64,000 bases of DNA from NCBI RefSeq assembly GCF_030272615.1, contig NC_081405.1, positions 612,908,920-612,972,919 of the forward strand, given 5' to 3'. Below the pieces are notes generated by a model, which worked only from the letters and a program-made list of their open reading frames with translations, made no database searches and was not told where the DNA came from. The position numbers and the translations under genes are program-made. This stretch comes from Cryptomeria japonica (Eukaryota; Streptophyta; Pinopsida; Cupressales; Cupressaceae). Shown in pieces: positions 21,595 through 34,290 of the stretch (positions are counted from its first letter, which is position 1; each line of letters starts with the position of its first letter).

Positions 21595-23030
21595 AACCTA
21601 TTATTCACTTGGTAATGTATAGTTATCATAAATTTACCCCTCACATTGGGTCAAAAGCGGGCCATCCTTCATCAAGAATCCCTTTCACCTAGTAATAGGG
21701 AGAAGGTATGCATTCTTGCTCCCCTTCCTTTCTTTTGGTAGAAAATGTTATTTTTGTTCAAAAAACTCCTCTTGGAGGTAGACGTCTTTTGAGTAAATAT
21801 CTCTTCTCCTCCAAGGATCCTCTTTACACTTGTTGCAAGATATCTCTTTTTCAACTATCTTATCTTTTCTTGGAGAGTATTCCCTCTCTAGCTTGGATTT
21901 ATGACATTGTTGCCTAAAGGATATCTCCTTGGTGTTGAAGGCGGGTATCCTTGTTTATAGCTTCTTTAAGACATCAACATAGAGCTATGTTGACATCTTA
22001 AGGGGGCGCACCCATATTTCCCTCTTTGTACCATATTGTACTATATATTTTCCTGTATTCAACAGGGTGTTCATTCTCAAAACTAGAGAAAATAAACTCT
22101 TATACGAGATGCTTCACGCCCAAAACCAGAGCCAACATTTGATATATGTCTTAGATAGGGTGCACATTCCCAAAACAAGAAAAAACAAATTCTTACATGG
22201 GATGTCCTCAAAACCATGCATGCATTTATCCTAATTAGGGTTGCACATTCTCGAAACCAGAGAAAACAAACTCTTAAATGAGATTTTTCCAAAACTAAAC
22301 ATTCACCCCTTAGCATTTGGATTTGCATTATATGTCTTAAAAAGGTTGAAGCGCGCTCAAAAATAGAGGAAACAAACTCTTATACAGGCTCCTATACACT
22401 TGAAACTAGACACACTTGCACACACGCACGAAGATGAGTGGAACTGGCAGAACATAGCTAGACTATTCCTACTCTCCTCCCCAACATGGATCACCTAGAA
22501 AAACATATATGGGGGCAAGTATCCATGTCCTTTATCATCATTCTTCTCATGGATCACCTATAAAAACACATCTAGCGTGTATCCATGCTCTCTATTTCCT
22601 TCTTCTCTTGAACTCATAGCTTTGCTATTGATAATTCATGGAGGATGCATGCTTTGCTCTTTTATATGATCATTTGTGTTCTTGAGATGGCATTTTTCAA
22701 GAATGACATTATTTGTTGAGACATTTTGATATCGAGATCTCTTCAGATAGTTGACTTGAGGTCTTATTTTTGGTCTTTAGCTTTTGTGTTGTGTGTCTTT
22801 TTGCCTTTTTGTCTTTGTTTATCTTTGTTAGCCTTTTTTTTTTTTGCCTTTTCTTTTTGTCTTGTGTGCCCTTGCATGCATTTGAGTGAGTTAGGATCCT
22901 AATATTGGGGGCTTAGTCCCTCAAAATTAGTGATGTCTTATACTCCTTGTGATTGTGCTCCTTTGCTTCTCTCTTTCATCTCTCTTTCATTTACTTTACC
23001 ACAAGTATTTGCATTGTCTCATACTCTCGT
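21595..23030 (+). other. 3' internal region of element D, no gene
   Basis: No coding motif was found. At 22060-22400 four diverged copies of a block GGGTGCACATTCTCAAAACC followed by an AAACAAACTCTTA segment start at 22065, 22158, 22238 and 22344 (spacings 93, 80 and 106 bp). A T-rich run lies at 22830-22850. The last bases lead into the polypurine tract. Confidence 0.65.
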
Positions 23031-23043
23031 TAAGGGGGATAAA
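23029..23043 (+). promoter_or_regulatory. Polypurine tract of element D
   Basis: GTTAAGGGGGATAAA lies directly against the start of the 3' LTR. It is the expected plus-strand primer for reverse transcription. Confidence 0.8.
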
Positions 23044-24286
23044 TGTAGCATCATAAATTATCACCGGGCCAATTTACACCTCATATTTGTGCCCCTACTT
23101 TAGCATGTATCCTCCTCACCTCTTACCTAGGTCTATTCAGTTCCTTAAATCCAACTTTTATGCCTCAAGCACCTACCAAATGACTCTCTAGAGGTGTGTC
23201 CTCCTTCCTAGGCCTTAATTTTGGTCCTTGATTAAGGAGGACTAGGGCGCCACCAATGTTTTGGTGCTGGAATAGAGCGCCCAATACCTTGGTCCTAGAA
23301 TAGAGCGCCCAATGCCTTGGTCCCCCTCTTTGGGGCCCAATTTTTAAGGAGGGGGTGAGACCTATCTCTCTGATAAGAAATGAAGTCAATGGCTCAATAT
23401 GACCATTGTAGGTTGGCCTAATAAGTAAATTGACCTAGATCCTCATATATAAATACATTAATCAGTTCATTTTGATCCTAATGGGCACTCTAAGACCCCA
23501 AGCATTCAACCTAAAGCATTCAAGCATTGAATTGTTCATCAACAAGCATCTCCAGAGGTCTTCTAGGCTTCATTCTTCAGTCAATCATTATGGAGAAAAT
23601 TACAACATTCATATGCAAGCATTTGTGTGTGATTAGGGTTTTGTCATATTCATGCTATTTCATATAACATATGTGATTACATTCAAGAAGCAAAACACCA
23701 TTATTGGTCGTTGCAAATCTGAGGTATATCCTTCCATTATTTATTTCAGTATTTGACACATTTCATTCAATGTTAATTCCTAAACTGGGGTTTGACTTAT
23801 GAAAACCTCTATTTCCAACCTATTTCCCCTTGTTTTTGTAGGAAGTAGGTATAGAGATGCGATCTTCAAGATAAGCCTTATTTATAGTGACAAATCAATC
23901 CCCCATTGGAGTGTGAAAAATTTGGAGGACCATAGAGACTATCACACCTATCCTGACAAATCATGATCTCCTTCTGGGAACTGGTATGAATCCTCTTACA
24001 ATCCTCATATCTAGGTTTGTGGCTCGATCCAATGACTGTAGCTCACTGTTTGTGCATAATTACATCAATTTCAACACATTTGCCCTAATTTCAACATCTT
24101 CAATAAATCAATTCAACTCAAGGGAAATAAGAGGGCACATTCAACACCCCTGGAATCATATCAGAATCTAGGTCTATTAGATTTAAATCTATCTAATTCT
24201 TATCTTTCCCTAATGCAATGGTCCCAGAGTCATAAATTAGTGGTTTCTTTCTTCTATGGTGGAAACCCTAATTTTTTACCATTACA
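23044..24286 (+). mobile_element. 3' LTR of element D (1243 bp)
   Basis: It starts TGTAGCATCATAAATTATC and ends ACCATTACA, followed by GAGAT. It aligns along its length with 16330-17550. Confidence 0.88.
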
Positions 24287-24291
24287 GAGAT

Positions 24292-25797
24292 TATGCAAAG
24301 ATAATGTAAGGTGATAATGGGGACAATTCAAATATGAATCTATGTAAAAGGAAAGATTATGAAGTCTATCCTAAGATTTTTTGCCTCAAATGAATCTAGG
24401 ACTTAGGATGCATGACAATTATACAAGTTTTCTCTAGAAATGATTTTGAAGCTAAAACTAAGATTTAAAACTTAGGACATGGACACTTATGCAAACTATT
24501 ATGAAATGATCTAGGGGAAATGGAAATGGAGTTATGAGTTATGCAAGAATTAAGACATGAGGTAATATGCAAGCTATTAGGAAATGATATGGAGCAAATG
24601 GAAATGGACCTAAGACTTGAGTAAACCTATGACTTATGATATGACTTTAGGATGATGAATATGCAAATATGAAAGTCTATTATGGAATCTATGTATGGTT
24701 GAGACAAGTTTGAAAAAGTTGGATATTTTACAACGTTTGAATTTGTTGTGCAAAATTGGACAAGCTTCTTTGTTTGTTGTGTTGGAAATTTTTGAAGTCT
24801 TTTTGGACAAGTTTGGATTTTCAAAATGACAATGTTTAGCAATAACAGTCACATAAGACAAAGAAGATAGAGATGGTTGTTTGTGACCTGACTCTAAAAC
24901 ACACCCAAATTTTGAAAAGGGGGCCTAAGTTAGCCCATATTCTATTGGTATTAACAAATAAAAGCACTTTTGAATAATGTACTGCCTAGGTTGGAAAGAA
25001 GATACTACTTGCTAAGTCCCCACTCAGATAAATCCAAATACTAAAAAAAGTGGACAACTAGAGATATTGGTGACACTGGCTCCCCTCCATGACTCAGGCA
25101 AACCAAATCTCTTTTATTTGAAGGTCCAAAGATCTTATGAACTGAGGAAATTTTTGTCTCTACAATGAATAGTAGCAATGTGGGGTGGCTTCAAAGGTTC
25201 AACCTCATGCACTAGCAAGAAAAGGGATTTTGGGCTACTAAAACATTGATTCATAGTAATTATTTAAGGAACAAGATCATGAAATAGATTCTCAAAGACA
25301 GATACTTAAGGTTTTGGTAAATCCTACAGGGAAAAACCCCGACACAAAATCCACTCTGGTCATTTTGATTTTGTGGCAAAGCCTTTTATATAGCGGCCCA
25401 AAGAGAGATACTACTCAGAAATTTCTATGAGGTGATGAAATATCCACAAATATTCCTATTTCAAAATACCCCTATGAGGTGATGAAACCCCCACAAAAAT
25501 ATTCCTCTACTAAAAAAGAAAAGCGGGTGTCGTTGCCACTTTTCTCTTTCTCCCAAGATAGTGAAGGTGGGTGGAAAAGATACTTGATGCAATAGTGGGC
25601 TCACCCTACAGAGTGAGAAATAAATCAAAACATAGAAGACAAAAACTAATTTATTTTAAATAAAGCAGTTGTGGGCTAAGGCAATGAGAGTAATCAAACA
25701 CATAGATTTTTCTGGGTTCTGAGTCTTTGACAATCATCCTACACCAAACATGTTAGTAGTTTATTATATTTCAATCTTCATCCCACAAATGCCAAGA
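24292..25797 (-). other. Leader of element G, with conserved segment 24960-25640
   Basis: No gene is visible. On the minus strand, 25640-24960 shares blocks with the conserved leader of A and B: an AAAATC...CTAGT block, a GAGGTTGAACCTTTG block and a GGAGCCAGTG block, in the same order and similar spacing. The other parts (24292-24950) are AT-rich and repetitive. The primer-binding site lies at the upper end, where the minus strand reads TGGCATTTGTGGGATG near 25795-25780. Confidence 0.6.
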
Positions 25798-26463
25798 TGC
25801 TACACAAACTAATTAGTAACCCCATAAAATTTATGACAAAGCCAAATTGAAACCTTTGAAAATTAGAGGAAAAACTCTAATATGCAAATTGTCTATACTT
25901 GCCAACTGCGTAGGTATAGAGACCAAGTGCACTGCAAGATTGACCAAATGCACTGTTCTATTGACCAAATGCATAGTTCTGTTGACCAAATGTGCAACTC
26001 TTAACTCCTACAAATTAGAAATAAATTCAAGTCAATTTCACAAATTGATGAAGTAAAACATCAAATTAAGCACAAAATAGGTGAAATTGATGAACAACAA
26101 GCGTGAAATCTTATTGAGGAGGTGAGGGAGCTGCTTGAAAATCTTTTCGTTATTTGCTTTATTATTCTTGTTCTCTTTATAAAGATTCTTCAAGACATCG
26201 TGCTTTCTCTTCTTCTTCTTCTTCTTCTTCTTCCAAGATAGAGGTCGTTTGTCTAAAATCAACCCAACTAGTCTTCATTCTCAAAGCGAAAACATGCAAT
26301 TCAAAGATTATGTCTTCTTTCTTATCATGAAAACCTAAATCAGGTTGAAGTACATGGGATTCTTCCTCACCAGGGAGAAACATTTTGATTCATATTTAAA
26401 AATTAAACCCTCTTATTCAAGCTATGTGAGACTGGAACTAAAATAAAAAGAGTGATTCGACCC

Positions 26464-26780
26464 ACTAATTAGGACCAAGATGAAGATTGTGAGCTTGAAT
26501 TGAAACTCATTTAGCCTCCTAATTAGATATAAATGAAGATTGTAACTGAAACTGAAAGCTCATTAACCCCTAATTAGGATCCAAGTGAATATTTCAACTA
26601 AAATTGAAAGTTCATTAATCCCTAATTAGGATCTAAGTGAAGATTGTAACTAAAATTGAAAGTTCATTAACCCCTAACTAGAGCTATGTGCAATTTTAAA
26701 CTAAAATTAAAAGTTAACTGGCCTCCTAATTAGAGCTATGCAAAATTTGTGGTTCGTTTTAAGCCCTTAATTAAAAGATT
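26464..26780 (-). repeat. 52-bp tandem repeat in G LTR, six or seven copies
   Basis: The marker CTAATTAG (or CTAACTAG) begins at 26464, 26519, 26570, 26622, 26674 and 26726, with spacings of 55, 51, 52, 52 and 52 bp. The rest of the unit is an AAGTGAAGATTGTAACTAAA-type sequence. Confidence 0.85.
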
Positions 26781-26844
26781 TAATGAAAAAGACATTCAAA
26801 TCATCACAAAATCCTAAATGCACATGTTGCATCTTTAAAAATCA

Positions 26845-27035
26845 ACTGCACTGCAAGATGAACCAACTGCATTGCTTTATGTACCAAATGTACCGCAAGA
26901 TGAACCAACAACATTGCTTTATGAACCAAATGCATTGTTTTATAGACCAACTGCACAACTTTAGAGACCAACTGCACAACTTTATAGACCAACTACACAA
27001 CTTTAGAGACCAACTGAACAAAGTTAGAGACCAAC
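26845..27035 (-). repeat. 24-bp minisatellite in G LTR
   Basis: About eight copies of GACCAACTGCACAACTTTAT-like units lie head to tail. A shorter related run (TTGACCAAATGCACTGTTCT) is at 25920-26000. Both strands stay open across the array because the unit length is a multiple of three, which gives octapeptide repeats. I do not regard these as proteins. Confidence 0.8.
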
Positions 27036-28912
27036 TACGCAGGTTTGGGTGTGAAGTACACAAGTCTTAACTCCGAAGCCATGAAAGATGAAAGTCTTGA
27101 TTTTGATGGAAAATTGCTTCTTGAGTACCTAGAAATGACCAAAAGCTCAAAGAGATGTCAAATTAGATGTGTGCTTCATGTCAAGTTCACCAAATGTGGA
27201 TCAGGAAAATTGGGGTTAGAAATCAAACCAAAGCATAATCAAAAGTGAATCACAAACTTTTAACAATTATGCTAACCTATCCTAATCTAACCAATAGAGA
27301 CATTGAAATAAAATGCAAATAACATGAAAATGAAATAAATATATCACCATTACTTCAATGTGGCTCCATTTTTCCTTCTTTCTTCTCTAATTTGATGTCG
27401 CTCTCATTGTGTAGGTGCAAGTATGAATGAAAACAAGGATGATATCAAGGAATACTTGAAAATGCAATTCTAAGATCAAACAGATTTTGACAAACTGTTG
27501 AGGTTAATTGCTAATGTCTAAATGAATAGAGTAAGGATGCTTAAGACTCAAATGCTAGATGGTTGGATCTAATAAGAATGCACAAAAGTTAGATTACTAA
27601 GCTATGATGATGAGAATATTAGATTACTGGACAAAATGACAATGCATGAAATTAGATGATTAAATAATTTGATTGAATAAAATTGATCTAAGGTTAGTTG
27701 AATTGATTGATGAAAGAGCTCTCAATTTATAGAAAAATCAAGACTCGACGCACGAAGAATATCGAAAAGATTTTTGGTTAGACGAACATACCTGATTGAA
27801 CGCACGATATAGATGCCATTCAGAGAAGGATGAAGATGACACAGAAAAAGAGGAGAAAAAACAAAAAGTAGATCTTTTTGAAGACGCATACCCCATTTTT
27901 GAATTTAAAACTAAAATTAATGAGATAGTTCCAAAAAGATGGATTTTTGAAAATCAAAGAAGATATTAGTTTCCCATTTTTGAAAGTTAGGAAGATTTGA
28001 AAAAACTGGATAAAACAGATAAAATATTTTTTTTCCATTTTGAAAATTAGGTGACAAATAATTAAATAAATATAGATTTATTTTATTATGATGACATAAC
28101 TAGCTAATCAAATAATTTAAATAAATTATTCAACTACGGGAAATAGAAATTCAACATTTAATCAAATAATTAGAACTATTTAATTAAAGTGTGAATTTAA
28201 AATTAATTAAATAATATAAAGTATTTAATTAATATTAAAAAGGAGATGGTTAATGATGAATGATTAAATGATTAAAAAGAATAATTAGCAAAAAGGGCAT
28301 GATTAATTTAACCTAAAAGGGCAAATTAGTCAATTTGATGTCCGAACACCTTAATTAGGTCAAATTAAGACAATTTTGGTCAAATTAGGTGAAATTGGGA
28401 AGAATTGGGAAGGTTCAGATAGATAATGGGAAAAAAATTAAGTCAAACTGGGAAAATTAGGTCAAACCAAATAAAACAAAGTAAAAGTAGGTAAATGAGG
28501 TCAAAGCATGTCAACGAGAAGAAAAGGGACAAATGCGACACCATGGGGCAGGAGAAGAGGTCAAAAGAATGTTATAAAATAGGAATTGGGAGAAAATGAT
28601 GCCAATGGGGCAAAAAATGGGAAGTAGGAAGCAACATGACCAAAAAGGAAGCAAAATGACCTAATCGGGGTAGGGTTTGGGACAAAATCGACATCATCAA
28701 ATCGAGAAGGGAATGAACTGACATAAAGGGGATGAAGTTGAGAAAAAAATGAAATACAAACTCAAAATGGGGAGAAAATGAAAATATCTAGACAAAAAAT
28801 GGGAATGGCGAAGCGAGACAAGATTGCGTGAATAATAAAGACTATACACACACGATAAAAAGACATGTTAAATAAAGAAGACGTAGGTGTTGACCATTTT
28901 TTAGTGTCTACA

Positions 28913-29734
28913 GAAGGTAATAAGTGAAAGAGGATCATGTGTAAAATGAATCGATTGAAGATAGTAGTGTCAAATAGGGAGGATTTATTTAGAGTCAATT
29001 CTAAATATCAATTCTCATGAAATATATGGAAAGATCAAGGATGATGATGGGCATTTTCCTACATTGGATTGGGCATAGACTAATTGCATTGATATCTTTT
29101 AGTATTTTTTAGAATTGATGATAGTGGTTCTAAAAATATATTTTTTGATATCGAATCATTAAATTTTATTATGTATTAAATTTATTTCAACATACGCATC
29201 TCATTTGAATGCACTTAACTTACATGCTAATTTAACAACTCTCAAATTTTGCACCTTACAATTAGTGCAGCTAAGTTTTTACTCTTAAGACAAAATTTCT
29301 TTTAGCTCATATTTTTTAGTTGGAGCACTCTGATTTTGTGATGTCCCCATCCAATCCGTAAAACCAAAGAAGCAAATAATTATTTGGGAGAAAGCTCCTT
29401 GTATTATCTTTATAAGTGATAACAATATTCAAAGCCAATTCATTCAATGTAGGAGAAGAAGAATGTTATTATTGATCAGTGATTATTGATGAACTTGATG
29501 ATTCATATATTATGTGGTTAAATGATTGCCAACTACAAACAAGCAAACAAAGGCATGACAACATGATATTAGTAGCAACATATTAAAAACAACCCTTGAC
29601 GTATCCAACAATCATAAAGGCAAAAAATTCATTACAAAGAACAATACTTCTTAACAAATCAAGACAATTCTGTTGTCCTTATTTTTGAGAAATGGAAAAA
29701 ATGGGAGACAATCTCTACAAATTTTGTCCAATTT
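28913..29734. other. Unassigned AT-rich sequence
   Basis: This is sequence between the G LTR and the palindrome field. No ORF or domain is credible. GTGATGTCCCCATCC at 29338 has the look of an LTR start, but no partner or TSD was found. Confidence 0.4.
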
Positions 29735-29962
29735 GTAACGTGTTTACTCTAAGACACGTTTACTGAGGTATAAGTCATGTATCTTGGAGCAGAGTTCATT
29801 TTTAGTCATTCTCCCATCAAGTGTTGAGGTTTGGAGTCGATGTTTAAATTGCTTTTAAGTCTCTATAAGTCAAGTTTGACATAACTTGTGTAGTCAGGTT
29901 TTGGAAATGACTTTACAAGTGAAATGTATTTATGCTTGTAAATCAGGTCTACAATCCCGACT
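29735..29962. repeat. Left part of palindrome field in element I
   Basis: At least two imperfect palindromes are visible. ACTTGTGTAGTCAGG (29887-29901) pairs with ATGACTTTACAAGT (29909-29922). A third arm, CTTGTAAATCAGG, at 29935 would pair with the GACTTGCAAG that now lies beyond H at 41053. The field therefore continues across the H insertion. Confidence 0.6.
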
Positions 29963-31659
29963 TGTAACACCCCCTCTATGAGGCCCAGAGGGCTGAAACA
30001 AATAACCAAAGAAAATGCGAACTTTTTATTTAAAAGATAAACAATACAATTGCATTGAGTTACATTGTACAACAAGTTGAGGAAAAGATGTACAAATAAT
30101 AATTAGCAATAATTATCAAAGCCCTACAATGATGTTACTCAAGTACTAACATTAACCAAACATACATGAACATAAGAAACCTCATAAAATATTTTTAAAT
30201 TGTCTATTACAAAGGATCACGATACATAATACATTTCCATGAGAATATACATATGATCTTCGATTACATTACAGGGTATCCATATGGATATAAACTCCAA
30301 GGTAACAAGATAAGAAATATGTACATAGATCTGGATCATAAAGAAAGTCTTCAATCTTTACATGAGCCATCACGAACATGATGCAAAATGAACAAAACCT
30401 AATGGGTGTGAATAACACTCCACCCAACCATGTGGTACCATCAAGTCCACCCCCCGTGCTAGGAGGCATCAACCATACCCAAAAGACATAAGGAAGCATA
30501 AGAGGATACAAAAATGACTTACACGAGACTCACAAGTAAACCAACCAATTCCAAAGGCCCCAAGTAAACCAAGGAAATAAATGAAACCAAAAGAGACCAC
30601 TAGGTATGCAATAGGGAAGAGTGTCATCATTAGGTTGTCATGGGTTACCCTGGTGAGTCTTCACTAGGTCCTGGCCCCCATCTTGGGTTACCCTGGTGAC
30701 CTCTATCGACCCTCGACCCCCATACAAACACTAGTGGACCACACCAACCTTTCAAAGGGACAATATTGGTGGATGCCATTCCAGGCCTTCTCTACTTACC
30801 TCAGACCTAAACAAGCATCTGCGAGTAAGAGAGGCGACAATTAATATTTTAAGTGTGATCTAATTACCCACTCAAGTTCTTTAGTTTAAATTTCCACTTG
30901 ATTACAAACCCTCATTGAGTTACCCTGGCAACCACTTTGGGTCCCGACCCCCAATGAGAATCCAAAATGAAACATAAGACCCAAGACACTTAGAAAACTT
31001 GAGATGACAAGGTCCTGACCATAGAAAGGCTCAACTCACTTGCTAGAACAAGGTTACCATAAGGGTAATTCAAGCAAGCTAGGAAAGACAATCTAGCATT
31101 TAAGAAAAACATCAGAGATGTGATAACAAAATACATCAAGAGGGAAATGATATTAATTCACACAAGAGACTCAACGTCCCCTAGCCTCTAGAAGCAAACC
31201 ACATTTTAACAACATCCCCTTATGACACTAAACATACTCAAGTAATCTCTAAGGTGTAAGCGAACACTGACCAATTACAAAACAACAATATCCAACACAA
31301 AATTACCATCACATTTATCTACACAAGTCCTCATTACAAAAAGAAAACTCAAGGATAATACAAGTGACACAAACAATCCAACTCTCTTACACAAGACCAC
31401 TTGCAGGGAACACATGAGAATTGACAACAAGAAAACAAATCCATATCACTAGAACAAGTTTATTTCATAAGTCATATCTCATTTACCATAACATTACAAA
31501 CATAAAGGACACACAATATTTTTTAAACATTATACCTAGAAGTTTCTCAAATAAATAATTTAACAACAATTAACCACCTACTCTTTTGCAAAATATACCA
31601 ATCAATTCTCTAAACAAATTTAAATACTCATTAACACAAAATTCACCTACACTAATGTA

Positions 31660-32866
31660 TATCATTGATAATGGTGGGAGTTTGGAGAATGAGAATATTA
31701 ATCCGCAGAAGGGAAACATGAAAAACCCTCCTACAAAACAATGGTCTCAGATCAATCGGCTCCGGTTTACCCTCCTTTTGCTAATTTGATGGCAGATTTT
31801 GCAGGCAGGAGCACATGGATACAAATATCGGTCTGGGAGGGCCCTCAGCCGATGGAGATAGATTTGGAAATGGTCGTGGCAATGCACCCAATGACCCTAG
31901 AGGGGGAGGAAATGGTAAGTCTCTTCCTCTCGGGTTGAAGACGCTCTCCTTGTCTCTTAATGAAGATATGATTAAAGCCATTAGATCTGAGTAGTCACGT
32001 TTAAGAAATATTGCAATTTTTTTTGTCTGTAAGGATATAGAGTCTTTGCCCTCGCGAATTTATTTTTGATGAATGGATTGCTAATGTCTAGGGTAAGAAG
32101 TTAGGTATTCATGTTAACTTTTGAATAATGATTCAAAAGGGATTATTTGTGGTTCTTTTGAAATCCCATAATATGCAAGATAGGGTTTTGAAGAATTTTT
32201 TTTTGAATGTGGGACATTCTTTGTTTAGGGAATTTCCATGGTACCCTAAAGGGAATGTCAAGCAGGTTATTACCCGTTCCTCCCCTAATTGGGTAGAAAT
32301 TAAGAATCTTCAGCCTGAATTTTGGCCATTCATTCCTTAGATTTTGAAACCTCTGGGTTCGGTCCTACAAGTTGAGGAATCGAGAACCACTCTCCCTCAC
32401 TAGAATGTCAAGGCTCTTGTAGCGCTTGATCCCGAGGTTTTCTTTCCTGACATTATTTCTTTTGACTTTGAAGATGAGAGATTTGCATGGGAACTGCCCA
32501 TGTTGGGTAATTTGGGGGCTTGTTTTTACTGCAAAATTAATGGGAATATGAGGAAAGATTGCCCTTCTCTTAAGAATTCTCATAGTGCTAACTTTAACAT
32601 TGCTTCAAAAGGTAATATGAGAAGTGATCCTAGTAAAGTGCAAAACTCTGTTAATAATTCCAAAGAAGGTAATAATCTACCAGTGGATGACACCTCTGAC
32701 ATTGGTATTGAGAAGGTCAAATCGGGTCTTGATTTCCCGACTGATGATAGTAATGGTAATAAATTTGTTAGCCTCTCTAATCCTCTGTTTGAGGATGAGT
32801 ATGAGGTTGTTCACGCCTCTGACATGGACGCCCCTCCCAATTCCCTAGTTGGATGTCACTCAATAT
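31660..32866 (+). pseudogene. LINE ORF1 (nucleic-acid-binding protein), broken
   Basis: Coding signal runs in shifting frames: 31586-31789, 31741-31938, 32128-32340 and 32500-32868. The part from 32500 has a single knuckle CFYCKINGNMRKDC, in which the usual His of C-x2-C-x4-H-x4-C is Asn. The segment before it (LPMLGNLGA) and the acidic Ser/Asp-rich C-terminus fit ORF1 proteins of plant L1 elements. These coat the element RNA in the ribonucleoprotein particle. It is not intact. Confidence 0.65.
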
Positions 32867-33267
32867 AGGCCAATCCTTCTAATTGTGGGAAAGACAAGAT
32901 TGATAATCTCCCCCCCTCCCCCAAATTGAATGCTCAACTGCTCTTGCAAGTATTAAGGAGAAAGCTGATTTAATAAGGAATGCTTACCAAATCCCCTCTG
33001 AGTTGAATATGAGTAACTCCTTACCTGGTATCATGGATTCCATGGTGAATGCACCTTCGGATAAACAATTTGTGCCTTTTGGAGTAGATGGTATGGCTAT
33101 CAGTAATTCTGAGTAGTTTATAGAGGTTGTTAGTAAAAAGGTTAGGATGAAAAGGAAACCATCAAACATACAATCTCTCTCTAATGATAATAGTAAAAAA
33201 GGTAATGAAGTGCTAGAATGTTTTAATAGGTTGTACAAGAACCAAAATACCTCCACTAAATAGATTT

Positions 33268-34290
33268 ATGATGATGCACATTCATAGTTGGAATGTTAGG
33301 GGCTTGGAGATGCCTGATAGAAAATATGTGGTTAGGAAATGGTGTAATAGTATCAAGGAGAAAGATATTATTTGCCTCCGAGAAATCAAAGTGGTAGGGT
33401 TCCATGGCTATACTATGTTGAAATTTTTGTGGGGTCAAGCCATTGGGTTCCACTCTAATCATGATAGGGGTAAAGGTGGTACTGCCATTTTGGTTGGTCC
33501 TAAGTGGGTAGATAGGATTATTGGTAATGGTTTCTCCCCTTGCCAAAGGGCTTTGTGGGTCACTTTCAAAGAGAAGGACTGTGTTTCTAGTATTTGTAAT
33601 ATATATGCTACTAATGACTATAGAGATAGAGCCAATTTTTGGGATTGGTTGACAAATAACCTCCCGAATGCTCATTGGAGTTTTGTGGGTGACTTTAACA
33701 TGATTGAGAATGGTGAAGATAAAAGTGGTGGAAATAAGCATTGCTGGAAGGGTAATGCACACTTCTTCTGGGCCAAGTTCAAGAGGAGGTTTAATATGGT
33801 AGATCATTTGGAGAGGAAAAAGGGCTCCTTCTCTGGTATTTGGTTCACATGGTGTAATAATAAAAGTGGTAGGCAAAGAATGTACTGTAGATTGGATAGA
33901 TGCTATGCAAATTATTCTCTTTTCTCCTTTTACTCACAGGGGGTCAGGCCCCTATTTGTGTTTCTCCTGCTAGTATTTCAGATCATTCCCCTATCTTTGT
34001 CACTGTAAATCTGGATCTTGACCCCTCTTCTGTGATACGGCCTAAGAGGGATAATGGCTTCAAGCTTAATGTTTCTTTGCTTAAGGATGAGGACTCTGGG
34101 AATGCTATTAAGATGGTTTCCCATTTGGCCAAGCTTTGTAATCTTGATCTTAGACCTAGGGAGCAATGGGAGGCTCTCACTGTTACTTGGAGGAAAATGT
34201 TTGAGATAATTGGTAAGAAGTATGCTATGGATAGGTCTAGGGAGGAGACCTATCTACAAAATAGGCTTAAAGGTATTGAGAAGGAGCTTT
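33268..34290 (+). pseudogene. LINE ORF2 endonuclease domain
   Basis: The frame from 33268 reads HSWNVRGL at its start, typical of the exonuclease/endonuclease/phosphatase fold. It continues with GGTAILVGPKW, a YATNDY motif, SFVGDFNMI (catalytic GDFN) and a LDRCYAN segment. At about 33950 it shifts into the frame 33900-34292, which holds the last endonuclease motif, the SDHSP block. The domain nicks target DNA for target-primed reverse transcription. Frameshift and stop codons make it non-functional. Confidence 0.8.

Larger units (their letters stand above)
16330..24286 (+). mobile_element. Element D: complete non-autonomous LTR retrotransposon
   Basis: The two LTRs are 16330-17550 and 23044-24286. 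The left flank is GAGAC (16325-16329) and the right flank GAGAT (24287-24291), a TSD with one mismatch. The primer-binding site begins at 17557, and the polypurine tract GTTAAGGGGGATAAA ends at 23043. Inside are a gag-like region (18155-19332), a solo LTR insertion (J) and repeats, but no RT, RNase H or integrase motif in any frame. D depends on proteins from elsewhere. The 5' LTR has TA instead of TG at its first two bases. Confidence 0.88.
15142..28912 (-). mobile_element. Element G: Tat-like LTR element, split by D and C
   Basis: Pieces on the minus strand are the long 5' LTR (28912-25798), primer-binding site, leader (25790-24292), the D insertion, more leader (16329-15743) and the start of gag (15742-15142), where C cuts in. 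Leader sequence on the two sides of D has the same low-complexity character, and D has its own near-perfect TSD, so the pieces belong together. The LTR starts TGTAGACACTAAAAA, like the A/B/E family. Everything downstream of the first part of gag is beyond C and outside the window. Confidence 0.65.
25798..28912 (-). mobile_element. Long 5' LTR of element G (about 3.1 kb)
   Basis: On the minus strand it starts TGTAGACACTAAAAAATGG at 28912 and ends ...GTGTAGCA at 25798, a few bases before a TGG primer-site-like sequence. The start resembles A/B/E LTRs, and an AT-rich palindromic zone follows (28055-28240). Further inside are two tandem repeats (26464-26780 and 26845-27030) and a (CTT)n run at 26206-26233. 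The second LTR is not in the window, so the 3' limit depends on the primer-site call. Confidence 0.6.

Noticed and set aside
26783-27070. 95-aa ORF with a regular Gln/His/Cys octapeptide pattern
   Set aside because: The pattern comes from a 24-bp minisatellite that keeps both strands open. It lies inside an LTR and has no other sign of coding.
29338-29360. TGATGTCCCCATCC as an LTR start
   Set aside because: It looks like a plant LTR opening, but no partner end or duplication was seen.
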